NCBI GenBank assembly: GCA_036260415.1
Contig: DASZZX010000321.1
Location: forward strand, 1-10,500
DNA from: DASZZX01 sp036260415
Lineage (GTDB): Bacteria; Actinomycetota; Nitriliruptoria; Nitriliruptorales; JAHWKO01
Reading direction: 5' to 3'
Length of the DNA: 10,500 bases
Part shown: positions 1 through 7,013 of the stretch, one piece after another
Layout of the letters: each line of letters opens with the position of its first letter
Numbering within the stretch: the stretch's first letter is position 1
Translations under genes and position numbers: made by a program
The notes under the pieces: model-generated
Told to the model about the DNA's origin: nothing
Seen by the model: only the letters and a program-made list of their open reading frames with translations
Database searches by the model: none

Positions 1-195
1 GAAGCTGGACCACGGCCGCACCCGGTAGGTGTCGGGCGTGGTGGCCAGCCAACGACGCTGTGCCGCCCGCTCGTCGAGCACCACGTCCACGTTGGTGCGA
101 ACCTGACGGGAGTGCTCGCGCAGGCGCAGCACGACCATCACCCGGTCGGGGACCAGCGGTCGGATCAGCCGCCGCACCCACAGCGGCGCGGTCAC
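1..195 (-). CDS. Unrecognised protein, N-terminal 65 residues only (runs off the left edge)
   Basis: I do not recognise this product. The GTG start at 195 overlaps the TGA of the upstream glycosyltransferase gene in a GTGA arrangement. The same arrangement occurs at two other junctions of this operon, which supports both the start and co-translation. The visible part begins MTAPLWVRRLIRPLVPDRV. It has a basic, partly hydrophobic N-terminus, then a charged helical stretch containing NVDVVLDERAAQRRWL and a segment TPDTYRVRPWSSF. The frame stays open to base 1 and codon use is strongly GC3-biased, as in its neighbours. As the last visible gene of a UDP-sugar and glycosyltransferase operon it may be another glycan-assembly enzyme, but no family motif lies within these 65 residues. 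Confidence 0.7.
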   Translation of the reverse strand, partial: MTAPLWVRRLIRPLVPDRVMVVLRLREHSRQVRTNVDVVLDERAAQRRWLATTPDTYRVRPWSSF

Positions 196-2870
196 GTCGC
201 GGGCCCGGTGGCGACCAGGTGCTCCGGGAAGGTCCCGAGTTCCTCCGGCGGCTGGCGCTGCACCGGCGCCCCGTCGCCGGCGGGCGGCGCCATCCACTCC
301 GGATCCGGGGTGGCGCCGGGCGACAGTGGCACCGCCGACGCGGTGTCCGCCTCGGCCAGGGCGCTCACCGTGCCGCGGTGGGGGGCGTGCGGGTCGAGCA
401 GGACCCACCGTCGCCACAGCAGCGTGTGCTCCTGCGAGCGACCCGACGGCACCGCCCCCACGGCGTCGTCGTGCTCCTCCAGGACCGCGGCCAGTGCCTG
501 CAGGAGGTCGCTGCCGGCCGTCCGTACGGCGTCCCAGTCGATCAGGAACTTGCCCCGCGCTGTGCGCACCGCCGGCGCTAGCTCCGCCCCCGCCTGCCGG
601 CAGGTCCACCCACGACCGGTGGCTAGACGGTCGGCGCCCTCGACCGGGCCGCGCGCCACGATCTCGACGTCGTCGAGCGTCTGGCGTGCCAGCTCGGGCA
701 GGTCGCTGCGGGCCGACACGATCACCGACACCCACGGGTAGAAGGCGGCCTTGCGCTCGCGCAGCGCCCGGCGCGCGTACAGGGCGGGATGCCGCGCCGG
801 CATGCGTGCCTGGGCGTCCTCGAAGCGTGCTTCGGTCTCGACGCTCATCGACACGCCGTGCTTGCGGTAGCGGAACAGCGGGGCGCGCACCTGCACCTGA
901 CCCCAGCCGTCCGCGAGGAGGCGCAGCCACAGATCCCAGTCCTCGTTGCCTTGGGTCATGTCCTCCGCGTAGCCGTCGACCGCCGCCCATGCGTCGCGAC
1001 GCAGCAGCACGCAGCCGACCACACCGTTGGACAGCAGCTGCTGGTAGGGGTTGAAGGGTCGGGACGCGTACACCGCGTCGAGGTCGCCGAACAGCCGTGC
1101 CCAGCAGTGCGCGTAGCCCGCGTCCGGCCGCGCCTCGAGGGCGTCGCGGAGCTCCTCCAGGAAGCCGTCCTCCAGCTGGTCGTCGGCGTCGAGCGGCACG
1201 ACGCAGCGCCCGCGAGCGGCCCGGATGCCGGCGTTGCGTGCGGCGGGCAGGCCGCGGTTGCCCTGGCGCAGCACCCGCGTGCGCGGCCAGGCCAGCCGGT
1301 CGAGGGTCGCGCGCGTGTCCGGGTCGGTCGAGCCGTCGTCGACGACGACGATCTCCCACGACGTGAACGTCTGCTCGAACACGCTGCGGATCGCGTCGTC
1401 GAGGAAGCGGCCCTGGTCGTGGCAGGGCACGACGACCGTGACCTGCGGTTCGTCGAGGTGGGGGAAGTTGCCGGCCGCGACGCGCCGGTGCAGCTGGGCA
1501 CGTCGCGCCTCGCTGGCGCGCCGCTCTCGCTCCTCCGGCCAGCTGGCGTAGCGGCGGAAGCGGTCCTTGACCCCGGCCGGCAGCACGTGGACAGCGGCGC
1601 GGGCGGCCGGCTCCGGCAGGTGGCGCAGCAGCCCGGTGGCCACCGCCCCCAGACGGCTCACCGGTGTCGGCGCCGCCACGACCGCTTCGAGGTGCTTCAG
1701 CGCCGTGGTGGCGAGTCCGGCCTGGGCCCTGGGGTGGCGGGGCGTCACCGCACGGTCGTAGGCGTCCAGAGGGTCGGCGTAGGCGGGTGGGGGGGCGGCG
1801 GCCAGCCGCGCCACCAGGTCCGGCTGGTCGCTCAGCCGGCGCAGCGCGTCTGCCAGGCCGTCGACCGTGTCGTCGCACACCAGCGCCCCGGTGGCCGCGC
1901 CGAAGTACGGGCGGAACGCGGGGAGGTCGCGGACCGCCAGGGCGTGACCCAGGCCGCGGGCCTCGTGGGCGGCCAGGCAGAAGCTCTCGAAGCGGCTGGG
2001 GATCACGACCGCCCAGGCGCTGGCGATGGCGGCGGCCAGGTCGCTGCGGTTCACCGGCTGCTCGAACCTGATCCGGTCGCGGTGGCGCGTCGGGACGCGC
2101 TCGCGTAGCCAGTCCCGCATCGGTCGCCGCGCCGTGATGCTCCACCCGTCGGCGCCGAGGAGGCGGACCGTGAGGTCGCGCCCCTCGTCCATCACCCGCA
2201 GGGTCGCGTCGACCAGGTCGTGGGAGCCCTTGACCTCGCCGAGCCGGCCGAGCGCGACGAACTCGGGGGAACGGGCGGGGCGGAGCGGGGCCGCCGGGGG
2301 AAGGTCCACCGGCGGCTCGCCGACCACGATCCGGTCCGGCTCCGTCCCGTACCGGTGGGCCACCAGGTCGACGAACGGCGGCGATGGGACGACAACCGCG
2401 TCGGCCATGCGGAAGACGTGCCGCTCCATGACGCGGACGTGCGCCCACTCGTCGTGCGCGACCCCCATCGCCTCCGCCATGAGATCCACCGGTCCGTGCA
2501 AGCGCACGGTCAGCGCCACCCGCTGCAGGCCGAGCGCGTCGCGCCGGGCCAGCGTGACGAACCCCAAACCGTCGAAATCCGTGAACTCGACCCGGGACAG
2601 AGGGTGACGACGGCTCAGCGTCGCCACCGCCTCGGCCGCAGCCTGCGCGCGCGCGAGGAAGGGAGTGGGGGCACCGGACACGGCCCGCACGACCACCACG
2701 TCCTCCGGGTGACCGGTGGTGAGCGCATCGGCGTCCTCGTCGAGGACCACGACGACCGTGGCCGGCTGCCCGGCGGCGCGCAGCCGTTCCGCGACGCTGG
2801 CCACCAGCCGGCCGGCCCCGCCCGGCGTCAGGGCCGCGAGCTCGGTCGTGACGAACACGAGCCGGTTCAC
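192..2870 (-). CDS. Multi-domain glycosyltransferase: GT4-like plus GT2 plus a degenerate third GT-A-like module
   Basis: Large cytoplasmic glycosyltransferase (892 aa) predicted to add two or more sugars to a surface polysaccharide. Residues 1-375 look like a GT-B/GT4 enzyme: a glycine-rich N-terminal loop (TPGGAG, 15-20), GRLGEVKG with K214, and an E-x7-E donor motif at E295 and E303 (PSRFESFCLAAHEA). Residues 376-475 are a helical, Arg/Ala-rich linker. Residues 476-680 are a canonical GT2 domain: VTVVVPCHDQG, VVVDDGSTD (D511, D512), the DXD motif in PLDADDQ (D561, D563) and the acidic NEDWDLW (E643, D644). Residues 712-840 resemble a shortened third GT-A fold (VSVIVSARS, then ARGKFLIDWDAV). 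The GTG start at 2870 overlaps the upstream TGA and gives a natural N-terminal beta strand (MNRLVFVTTE). The frame is open upstream to 3329, but that part lies over the preceding gene. Acceptor and donor are not deducible. Confidence 0.9.
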   Translation of the reverse strand: MNRLVFVTTELAALTPGGAGRLVASVAERLRAAGQPATVVVVLDEDADALTTGHPEDVVVVRAVSGAPTPFLARAQAAAEAVATLSRRHPLSRVEFTDFDGLGFVTLARRDALGLQRVALTVRLHGPVDLMAEAMGVAHDEWAHVRVMERHVFRMADAVVVPSPPFVDLVAHRYGTEPDRIVVGEPPVDLPPAAPLRPARSPEFVALGRLGEVKGSHDLVDATLRVMDEGRDLTVRLLGADGWSITARRPMRDWLRERVPTRHRDRIRFEQPVNRSDLAAAIASAWAVVIPSRFESFCLAAHEARGLGHALAVRDLPAFRPYFGAATGALVCDDTVDGLADALRRLSDQPDLVARLAAAPPPAYADPLDAYDRAVTPRHPRAQAGLATTALKHLEAVVAAPTPVSRLGAVATGLLRHLPEPAARAAVHVLPAGVKDRFRRYASWPEERERRASEARRAQLHRRVAAGNFPHLDEPQVTVVVPCHDQGRFLDDAIRSVFEQTFTSWEIVVVDDGSTDPDTRATLDRLAWPRTRVLRQGNRGLPAARNAGIRAARGRCVVPLDADDQLEDGFLEELRDALEARPDAGYAHCWARLFGDLDAVYASRPFNPYQQLLSNGVVGCVLLRRDAWAAVDGYAEDMTQGNEDWDLWLRLLADGWGQVQVRAPLFRYRKHGVSMSVETEARFEDAQARMPARHPALYARRALRERKAAFYPWVSVIVSARSDLPELARQTLDDVEIVARGPVEGADRLATGRGWTCRQAGAELAPAVRTARGKFLIDWDAVRTAGSDLLQALAAVLEEHDDAVGAVPSGRSQEHTLLWRRWVLLDPHAPHRGTVSALAEADTASAVPLSPGATPDPEWMAPPAGDGAPVQRQPPEELGTFPEHLVATGPAT

Positions 2871-3751
2871 GTCGTCATTCCCGGCCGGCGGCGGCGTCCC
2901 TGGAGGAAGCCGGTCAGAGCGGCCACGTTGGCCACGACGTGGGCGGCGGGGATGTGCAGGTACCGCGTCGTGTCCTCGGCGTGCCGGTACTTGTGACGGG
3001 TCCTCGCCGCCACCAGCCCTCCCAGGGGCGCGAACGCCAACGGCACCAGCCGGCGATCGATCGCCAGCGCGGCTCCCGCGGCGAGCACGGTCACGCCGTA
3101 CTGCTGGAGCAGGCGGCGGTAGGTGGGTCCGCGGAGACCGGCGAGGCCGTCGCCGTGGCCCCACCGGTACGCGGTGGCGGCCAGCTGACGGTAGGTGGTA
3201 GGCGGTGACCACCGCACCACCGCGTCTGCGGCGAAGACCGGCCGGTACCCGGCGTCCACCAGCCGCTGGTCGAACAGTGTGTCCTCGGCGAAGTCCAGGT
3301 CCTCCGGGAAACCGCCGACCTGCCGCCACACCGACCGGCGGAAGGCCATGGATCGTGCCGACGGCAGGAAGGTGGCCGGGTCGACCTCCTCACGCACGTA
3401 CACGATCACCAGCCCGAGGCAGGTGGCCTTGGTGGTGGGACCGCTCGGTCGGTAGAAGCCGGCCACCCAGTCCGCGCCGCGTTCGATCGGGGCGGTGAGC
3501 CGCTCGAGCCAGTCCGGTTCGGGACGGCATCCCCCGTCGGTGCAGGTGATGACGTCGTGGCGGGCAGCGCGGATGGCGGCGTTGCGCCCGGCCGACCGTC
3601 CCCCCGGCGCCTGCGGGCCCTGCAGGCGGGGTTCGTTCCGCGCCAGCGCCTGCAGCCGTTCCCACGTCCCGTCGGTGGACCCGCCGTCGGTGACGACGAT
3701 CTCGTCCGGGGGGCTGCTCTGGGCCAGCAGGGCACGCACGAGCGGCTCCAC
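2867..3751 (-). CDS. Family 2 glycosyltransferase with C-terminal membrane segments; true N-terminus probably near 3796
   Basis: Inverting-type GT-A glycosyltransferase (294 aa from the first canonical start, GTG at 3751), probably acting at the inner membrane face on a lipid-linked glycan. Numbered from that start, it shows DEIVVTDGGSTDGTW (residues 16-30), GRSAGRNAAIRAA (51-63) and TCTDGGCRP (69-77), where DGG stands in place of a classical DXD. It also has RSMAFRRSVWRQVGGFPE (133-150) and an EDTLFDQRL acid motif (156-164). Hydrophobic stretches at about 218-249 and 268-285 could be membrane segments. The N-terminus is odd: the first beta strand of the fold (VDVSVVTTLRNE) is encoded in frame upstream of 3751, but no ATG, GTG or TTG occurs there. 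A GGAGG lies 7 nt before a GTC codon at 3794-3796. The gene lies between the decarboxylase and the large glycosyltransferase, overlapping the latter by 4 bp. Confidence 0.88.
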   Translation of the reverse strand: MEPLVRALLAQSSPPDEIVVTDGGSTDGTWERLQALARNEPRLQGPQAPGGRSAGRNAAIRAARHDVITCTDGGCRPEPDWLERLTAPIERGADWVAGFYRPSGPTTKATCLGLVIVYVREEVDPATFLPSARSMAFRRSVWRQVGGFPEDLDFAEDTLFDQRLVDAGYRPVFAADAVVRWSPPTTYRQLAATAYRWGHGDGLAGLRGPTYRRLLQQYGVTVLAAGAALAIDRRLVPLAFAPLGGLVAARTRHKYRHAEDTTRYLHIPAAHVVANVAALTGFLQGRRRRPGMTT

Positions 3752-3803
3752 GGTGGAGCGCTCGTTGCGCAGCGTGGTGACGACCGAGACGTCGACGCTC
3801 CCG

Positions 3804-3808
3804 CCTCC
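3804..3808 (-). promoter_or_regulatory. Shine-Dalgarno-like GGAGG pointing to a GTC codon
   Basis: On the minus strand GGAGG is followed by a 7-nt spacer and then GTC GAC GTC TCG GTC GTC. That reads directly into the conserved first strand of the glycosyltransferase ending at 2867. The spacing is ideal for a start codon at 3796-3794, yet the codon is GTC, not GTG. The ribosome binding site therefore argues for a start here, and the codon argues against it. Confidence 0.45.
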
Positions 3809-3848
3809 CGACCGCTCAGACCGTACCCAGGGTTCGGCCGTCGCCGGC

Positions 3849-4784
3849 TCAGCGCTGCAGGCGTTGCGCGAACCAGGCCGCCGTCCGTCGCAGACCCTCG
3901 CGCAGGTCGGTCCGCGGCCCCCAATCGAGGACCTGACGCGCCAGTGCGATGTCGGGTCGGCGCTGGGTGGGATCGTCCACGGGCAGGGGTTCGTGGACCA
4001 CGTCGGATGCGGACCCGGTGATGTCCAGCACGATGTCCGCCAGCTCGCGGATGGTGAACTCGTCGGGGTTGCCGATGTTCACCGGTCCCACGTGGTCGCA
4101 GTCGAACAGCGCCAGGAGGCCCCTGATCTGGTCGTCGACGTAGCAGAAGCTGCGGGTCTGCGACCCGTCGCCGTAGACGGTGAGCGGCTTGCCCTCCAAC
4201 GCCTGCCGCAGGAAGGTGGAGATGACCCGCCCGTCGTCGGGGCGCAGGGACGGCCCGTAGGTGTTGAACACCCGGGCGATGCGCACGTCGACCCCGTGGT
4301 AGCGGTGGTAGGCCATGGTCATGGCTTCCCCGAACCGCTTGGCCTCGTCGTACACGCCCCGCGGTCCGACCGGGTTGACGTGACCCCAGTAGCTCTCCGG
4401 CTGGGGGTTGACCTGCGGGTCGCCGTACACCTCGCTGGTGGAGGCCAGGAGGTAACGTGCTCCCTTCTCCTTGGCGAGGCCCAGCGTCTTGTGGGTCCCG
4501 AGGCTGCCGACCTTCAGCGTCTGGATCGGCATCTCCAGGTAGTCCTTGGGCGACGCGGGCGACGCGAAGTGCAGGATCGCGTCCACCTGGCCAGGGACCC
4601 ACACGTACTCCGACACATCGTGCTTGACGAAGGTGAAGCCGTCGCGGTCGAAGAGGTCGGTGAGGTTGTCGAGGTCGCCGGTGCTCAGGTTGTCCAAGGC
4701 GAGGACCTCGTCGCCGCGGTCGAGCAGGGCGCGGCACAGGTGCGAGCCGAGGAACCCCGCCCCGCCGGTCACGACGGCTCTCAC
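3849..4784 (-). CDS. uxs: UDP-glucuronate decarboxylase (UDP-xylose synthase), SDR family
   Basis: Predicted NAD-dependent conversion of UDP-glucuronate to UDP-xylose in the cytoplasm, 311 aa, the usual length for bacterial UXS. It has the Rossmann motif GGAGFLG (7-13) and the UXS-typical FASPASP (73-79). ASTSEVYGDP (114-123) supplies the catalytic Ser/Thr and E118, and YDEAK supplies Y145 and K149. Further family signatures are RVFNTYGPSLRPDDGRVIS (171-189), VYGDGSQTRSFCYVDD (203-218) and PLPVDDPTQRRPDI (267-279). These fit UXS rather than a GalE-type epimerase or dTDP-glucose dehydratase. The start chosen is the GTG at 4784, which overlaps the upstream TGA as GTGA and puts the Rossmann strand at residue 2. 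The longer open frame to 4943 encodes an Arg/Gly-rich stretch lying over the upstream gene. Its position directly after UDP-glucose dehydrogenase matches consecutive steps of one pathway. Specificity is inferred from motifs. Confidence 0.93.
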   Translation of the reverse strand: MRAVVTGGAGFLGSHLCRALLDRGDEVLALDNLSTGDLDNLTDLFDRDGFTFVKHDVSEYVWVPGQVDAILHFASPASPKDYLEMPIQTLKVGSLGTHKTLGLAKEKGARYLLASTSEVYGDPQVNPQPESYWGHVNPVGPRGVYDEAKRFGEAMTMAYHRYHGVDVRIARVFNTYGPSLRPDDGRVISTFLRQALEGKPLTVYGDGSQTRSFCYVDDQIRGLLALFDCDHVGPVNIGNPDEFTIRELADIVLDITGSASDVVHEPLPVDDPTQRRPDIALARQVLDWGPRTDLREGLRRTAAWFAQRLQR

Positions 4785-6115
4785 GGTGCGTCCGTCGCCC
4801 GCGCCGGGCGTCCGACCGCGTGGTACTGGATCCCCGCCGCCCGCATGGCGGCAGGATCCAGTGCGTTGCGGCCGTCCACCACGATGGGGTAGCCCAGCGT
4901 CGCGGCCAGCCGCCGCGCGTCCAGCCGTGCGATCTCGTGCCACTCGGTGCAGACCACCGCCGCGTGGGCGTCACGGCAGGCAGCCAGCGGGTCGTCGACG
5001 CACTCGACCTGCGGCAGCTGCTCCTTGACGGCGGCCAGAGCGACCGGGTCGTACACGCGGACGGTCGCGCCGGCTTCCAGCAGCTGTTCCGCCAGCCATA
5101 TGGCCGGTGCCTGTCGGAGGTCGTCGGTGCCGGGCTTGAACGCGGCGCCGAGCACGGCCACGGTCTTGCCCTCCAGGTGCCACAGCTCCGCCCGCAGCTT
5201 GTCGAGCACCAGCTCACGCATCTGGTGGTTGACCTTGCGGACCTCGTCGAGCAGGCCGAAGTCGTAGCCGACGCTGCGTGCCAGGTGCAGGAAGGCGTCG
5301 ACGTCCTTGGGGAAACACGAGCCTCCGTACCCCATCCCCGCCTTGAGGAAGTGCGGGCCGATGCGGTGGTCGTGGCCCATGCCCTGGGCGACGACCTCGA
5401 CGTCGGCACCGACCAGCTCACAGATGCGCGCGACCGCGTTGATGAAGGAGATGCGTGTGGCGAGGTACGCGTTGGACGCGTGCTTGATGAGCTCGGCGGT
5501 CACGAGGTCGGTCTCGATGTACGCACAGTCGGCCTCGTCGAGCAGCGGGCGGTAGACCGCCCTCAGCGCTGCCGCGGCGCGTTCCGAATCCGTCCCGACC
5601 ACCACCCGGTCGGGGCGCAGGGTGTCCACCACCGCCTGGCCCTCGCGGAGGAACTCCGGGTTGGATGCCACGTCGATGCGTGCTCCGTTGCGATGGCGTG
5701 CCTGCTCGCGTTGGATGACCTGCCGCAACCGGATCCCGGTGTTGGCGGGCACGGTGGACTTCTCGACCAGCACCAGATCCCCGTCCGCGTGTCGTGCCGC
5801 CGCCTGGCCGACCCGCTCCACGAACGCCAGGTTCGGTGCCCCACCTGCCAACGATGGGGTCCCGACCGACACGAACGCCACATCGGCGCCGGAGAGGGCC
5901 TCGGAGATGTCCCCGGTGAACCGCAGCCGCCCTGCGCGGCAGCCCTCCTCGACGAGATCGGCGAGTCCGGGTTCGTGGAACGGCAGGCCGCGGGACCGCA
6001 GGGTCGCGACCTTGCGCTCGTCGTCGTCCATCCCCACGACCTCGTGGCCCCAGCGGGCCAGGCACGCGGCGGTCACCAGACCGACGTGGCCCACTCCGAC
6101 GACGGCGACCCGCAC
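4781..6115 (-). CDS. ugd: UDP-glucose 6-dehydrogenase
   Basis: NAD-dependent four-electron oxidation of UDP-glucose to UDP-glucuronate, the precursor step for the decarboxylase encoded next. The 444-aa product has the full UDP-glucose/GDP-mannose dehydrogenase architecture. The N-terminal Rossmann domain starts MRVAVVGVGHVGLV (GxGxxG at 7-12), followed by VSVGTPS (83-89), EKSTVP (118-123) and SNPEFLREG (151-159). The central helical domain has K211 in IKHASNAYLATRISFINAVA. The catalytic loop GMGYGGSCFPKD (260-271) holds C267. The C-terminal UDP-binding domain has GKTVAVLGAAFKPGTDDLRQAP. The start is the GTG at 6115: GGAGG sits 5 nt upstream and the Rossmann strand begins at once. The open frame to 6172 adds 19 residues without family features. 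This is the first gene of the operon, after a 323-bp non-coding stretch. Related enzymes use GDP-mannose or UDP-ManNAc, but the UXS neighbour favours UDP-glucose. Confidence 0.95.
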   Translation of the reverse strand: MRVAVVGVGHVGLVTAACLARWGHEVVGMDDDERKVATLRSRGLPFHEPGLADLVEEGCRAGRLRFTGDISEALSGADVAFVSVGTPSLAGGAPNLAFVERVGQAAARHADGDLVLVEKSTVPANTGIRLRQVIQREQARHRNGARIDVASNPEFLREGQAVVDTLRPDRVVVGTDSERAAAALRAVYRPLLDEADCAYIETDLVTAELIKHASNAYLATRISFINAVARICELVGADVEVVAQGMGHDHRIGPHFLKAGMGYGGSCFPKDVDAFLHLARSVGYDFGLLDEVRKVNHQMRELVLDKLRAELWHLEGKTVAVLGAAFKPGTDDLRQAPAIWLAEQLLEAGATVRVYDPVALAAVKEQLPQVECVDDPLAACRDAHAAVVCTEWHEIARLDARRLAATLGYPIVVDGRNALDPAAMRAAGIQYHAVGRPARATDAP

Positions 6116-6120
6116 CTCGA

Positions 6121-6153
6121 CCTCCTGGACGTGGGGAAGCAGGCGGCAGGGTA
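6121..6153 (-). promoter_or_regulatory. Probable ugd operon promoter -10 and ribosome binding site
   Basis: On the minus strand TACCCT (6153 to 6148) fits the actinobacterial -10 form TANNNT. Transcription starting about 7 nt later would leave a leader of roughly 25 nt. That leader contains GGAGG (6125-6121), 5 nt from the GTG start of ugd. No good -35 is visible at the normal distance, so the promoter is tentative; the ribosome binding site is clear. Confidence 0.5.
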
Positions 6154-6195
6154 GCGGCCGGCGGCCCGTCACCCTGCCTGTTGACGATCTTCGCG

Positions 6196-6220
6196 CGCCC
6201 CGTGGGACCGGCGCGGGGCG
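6196..6220. other. GC-rich inverted repeat, possible weak terminator or operator
   Basis: CGCCCCG (6196-6202) and CGGGGCG (6214-6220) are perfect complements separated by 11 nt. There is no following T-run in either orientation, so it is not a classical intrinsic terminator. A 7-bp GC-only stem can arise by chance in sequence this GC-rich. It lies between the end of the lipoprotein gene and the ugd promoter, where either a terminator or an operator could sit. Confidence 0.2.
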
Positions 6221-6300
6221 TGGACCGGACAGGGACAGGACCGCGCGCTCTCCCTCGTAAGACGCTCACCGGCCGGTCACGGACCCGACGCCGACCGGCG

Positions 6301-6372
6301 GCTGCGGGCGGCTGCCGCACCGTCGCTGCGGGCGGCTGCCGCACCGTCGCTGCGGACGGCTGCCGCGCCGCG
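6301..6372. repeat. 24-bp tandem repeat, three copies
   Basis: The unit GCTGCGGGCGGCTGCCGCAC plus CGTC occurs at 6301-6324 and 6325-6348 without a mismatch. A third, diverged copy lies at 6349-6372. Each copy carries the symmetric core CGGCTGCCG (6309-6317, 6333-6341, 6357-6365). The array is outside any supported gene and upstream of ugd. Confidence 0.9.
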
Positions 6373-6378
6373 CACGAC

Positions 6379-6448
6379 GGTTGCCGTCGCGCGTCACCCG
6401 CGGTCATCGTCGCGGTTGCCGTCGCGCGTCACCCGCGGTCATCGTCGC
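6379..6448. repeat. 35-bp perfect tandem duplication
   Basis: Two identical 35-bp copies at 6379-6413 and 6414-6448, beginning GGTTGCCGTCGCGCGTCACC. The right copy contains the stop codon and last codons of the lipoprotein gene ending at 6439, so the duplication copied the 3' end of that gene into the intergenic region. Each copy begins within a CGGTTGCCG core (6378-6386, 6413-6421), close to the core of the neighbouring 24-bp array. Confidence 0.92.
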
Positions 6449-6975
6449 GCCCGATCGGTGGGTGCCCCGAAGCGGATCGAGCTCAGCACCGCGTCGAACG
6501 TGGCCCGGTAGCGGTCGAAGCGGGCGGGGCCGTCCTGCTCGCCGCGAGCCACGACGGGTTGCGCCAGGATGACCAGCTGACGGGCGGGGACCACCACCGC
6601 CATCTCGCGCAACGGGGTCCCGTTGCCGTCGTGGCGGAACACCAGCTCTGTCGCGGGTGCGCCACCGACCGTGCGCTGGCGGTCCTCCTCCACCTCGCCG
6701 TGGATGCGCTCGATCAGCCCACGCCAGTCGGCGGCGCTGGTGCCCGGCTCGCGCGTGAGGAACAGCGCCGCCTCGAGGTCCTCTGGGGGGGTGTCTTGGC
6801 CGAAGGGGGCGGTCGCCAACGAGAGGCGGTCCTCACCCTCCTCGGCCACGACCCATCCGTCCGGGAGGTCCAGCGTGACGTCCCCCCAGCGGACCGACGG
6901 GTCGGACGCGCACGTCACGAGCAGCGCGGCTGTGACGAGCGCGGCGGCGGCACGCAGGGGCGGGGTGAACGTCAC
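6439..6975 (-). CDS. Putative lipoprotein, DcrB/PsbP-like fold suspected
   Basis: A 178-aa exported protein of unknown function. The N-terminus MTFTPPLRAAAALVTAALLVTC is a signal peptide with a possible lipidation cysteine at C22. The -1 residue is Thr rather than Gly, Ala or Ser, so lipidation is uncertain. The mature part starts with WGDVTLDLPDGWVVAEE and ends with ARFDRYRATFDAVLSSIRFG. This resembles the opening strand-plus-DGW motif and closing helix of the Mog1/PsbP/DcrB-like fold (secreted proteins of the DcrB/DUF1795 type); that is pattern-based and unverified. The GTG start at 6975 has a GAGG 7 nt upstream. It lies 38 bp downstream of the kinase-like gene on the same strand and may have its own promoter (TAGCCT, 7005-7000). 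The stop codon falls inside a 35-bp duplication. Confidence 0.75.
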   Translation of the reverse strand: MTFTPPLRAAAALVTAALLVTCASDPSVRWGDVTLDLPDGWVVAEEGEDRLSLATAPFGQDTPPEDLEAALFLTREPGTSAADWRGLIERIHGEVEEDRQRTVGGAPATELVFRHDGNGTPLREMAVVVPARQLVILAQPVVARGEQDGPARFDRYRATFDAVLSSIRFGAPTDRARR

Positions 6976-6999
6976 AAAGAGCCTCGGACGGGCAGGCGG

Positions 7000-7005
7000 A
7001 GGCTA
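7000..7005 (-). promoter_or_regulatory. Possible -10 box (TAGCCT) before the DcrB-like lipoprotein gene
   Basis: TAGCCT reads 7005 to 7000 on the minus strand, 24 nt before the GTG at 6975, leaving a short leader that contains GAGG. The same hexamer precedes the genes starting at 8951 and 9945. No convincing -35 element was found. Confidence 0.35.
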
Positions 7006-7013
7006 GCGACGGG

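Larger units (their letters stand above)
6116..6438. other. Non-coding stretch upstream of the ugd operon
   Basis: This is the only gene-free stretch longer than 300 bp. Next to ugd it holds the ribosome binding site and a probable -10. In the middle, an inverted repeat with 7-bp arms (6196-6202 and 6214-6220). In the distal third, two tandem repeat arrays reaching into the end of the preceding lipoprotein gene. Open frames crossing it in either direction have no family signatures. Confidence 0.7.

Noticed and set aside
789..2108. Plus-strand open frame of over 400 codons antisense to the large glycosyltransferase
   Set aside because: Same GC-driven antisense effect. Val/Gln/Arg-rich product without recognisable features.
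2871..3329. N-terminal extension of the large glycosyltransferase reading frame
   Set aside because: The frame is open to 3329, but this part is Arg/Pro-rich nonsense lying over the preceding glycosyltransferase. The GTG at 2870 with a GTGA overlap gives a natural start.
3406..5421. 671-codon minus-strand frame spanning three genes
   Set aside because: Ser/Arg/Thr-rich translation, out of frame with three genes that all show strong family motifs.
4820..6154. Long plus-strand open frame antisense to ugd
   Set aside because: It is a mirror of the ugd coding sequence in very GC-rich DNA. The product has no domain motif, and the minus-strand gene is unambiguous.
6180..6185. TTGACG as a plus-strand -35 box
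   Set aside because: No TANNNT-type -10 at suitable distance and no plus-strand gene downstream.
6301..6448. Possible CRISPR array
   Set aside because: The units are contiguous tandem copies without unique spacers, the two unit types differ in length, and no cas gene is present.
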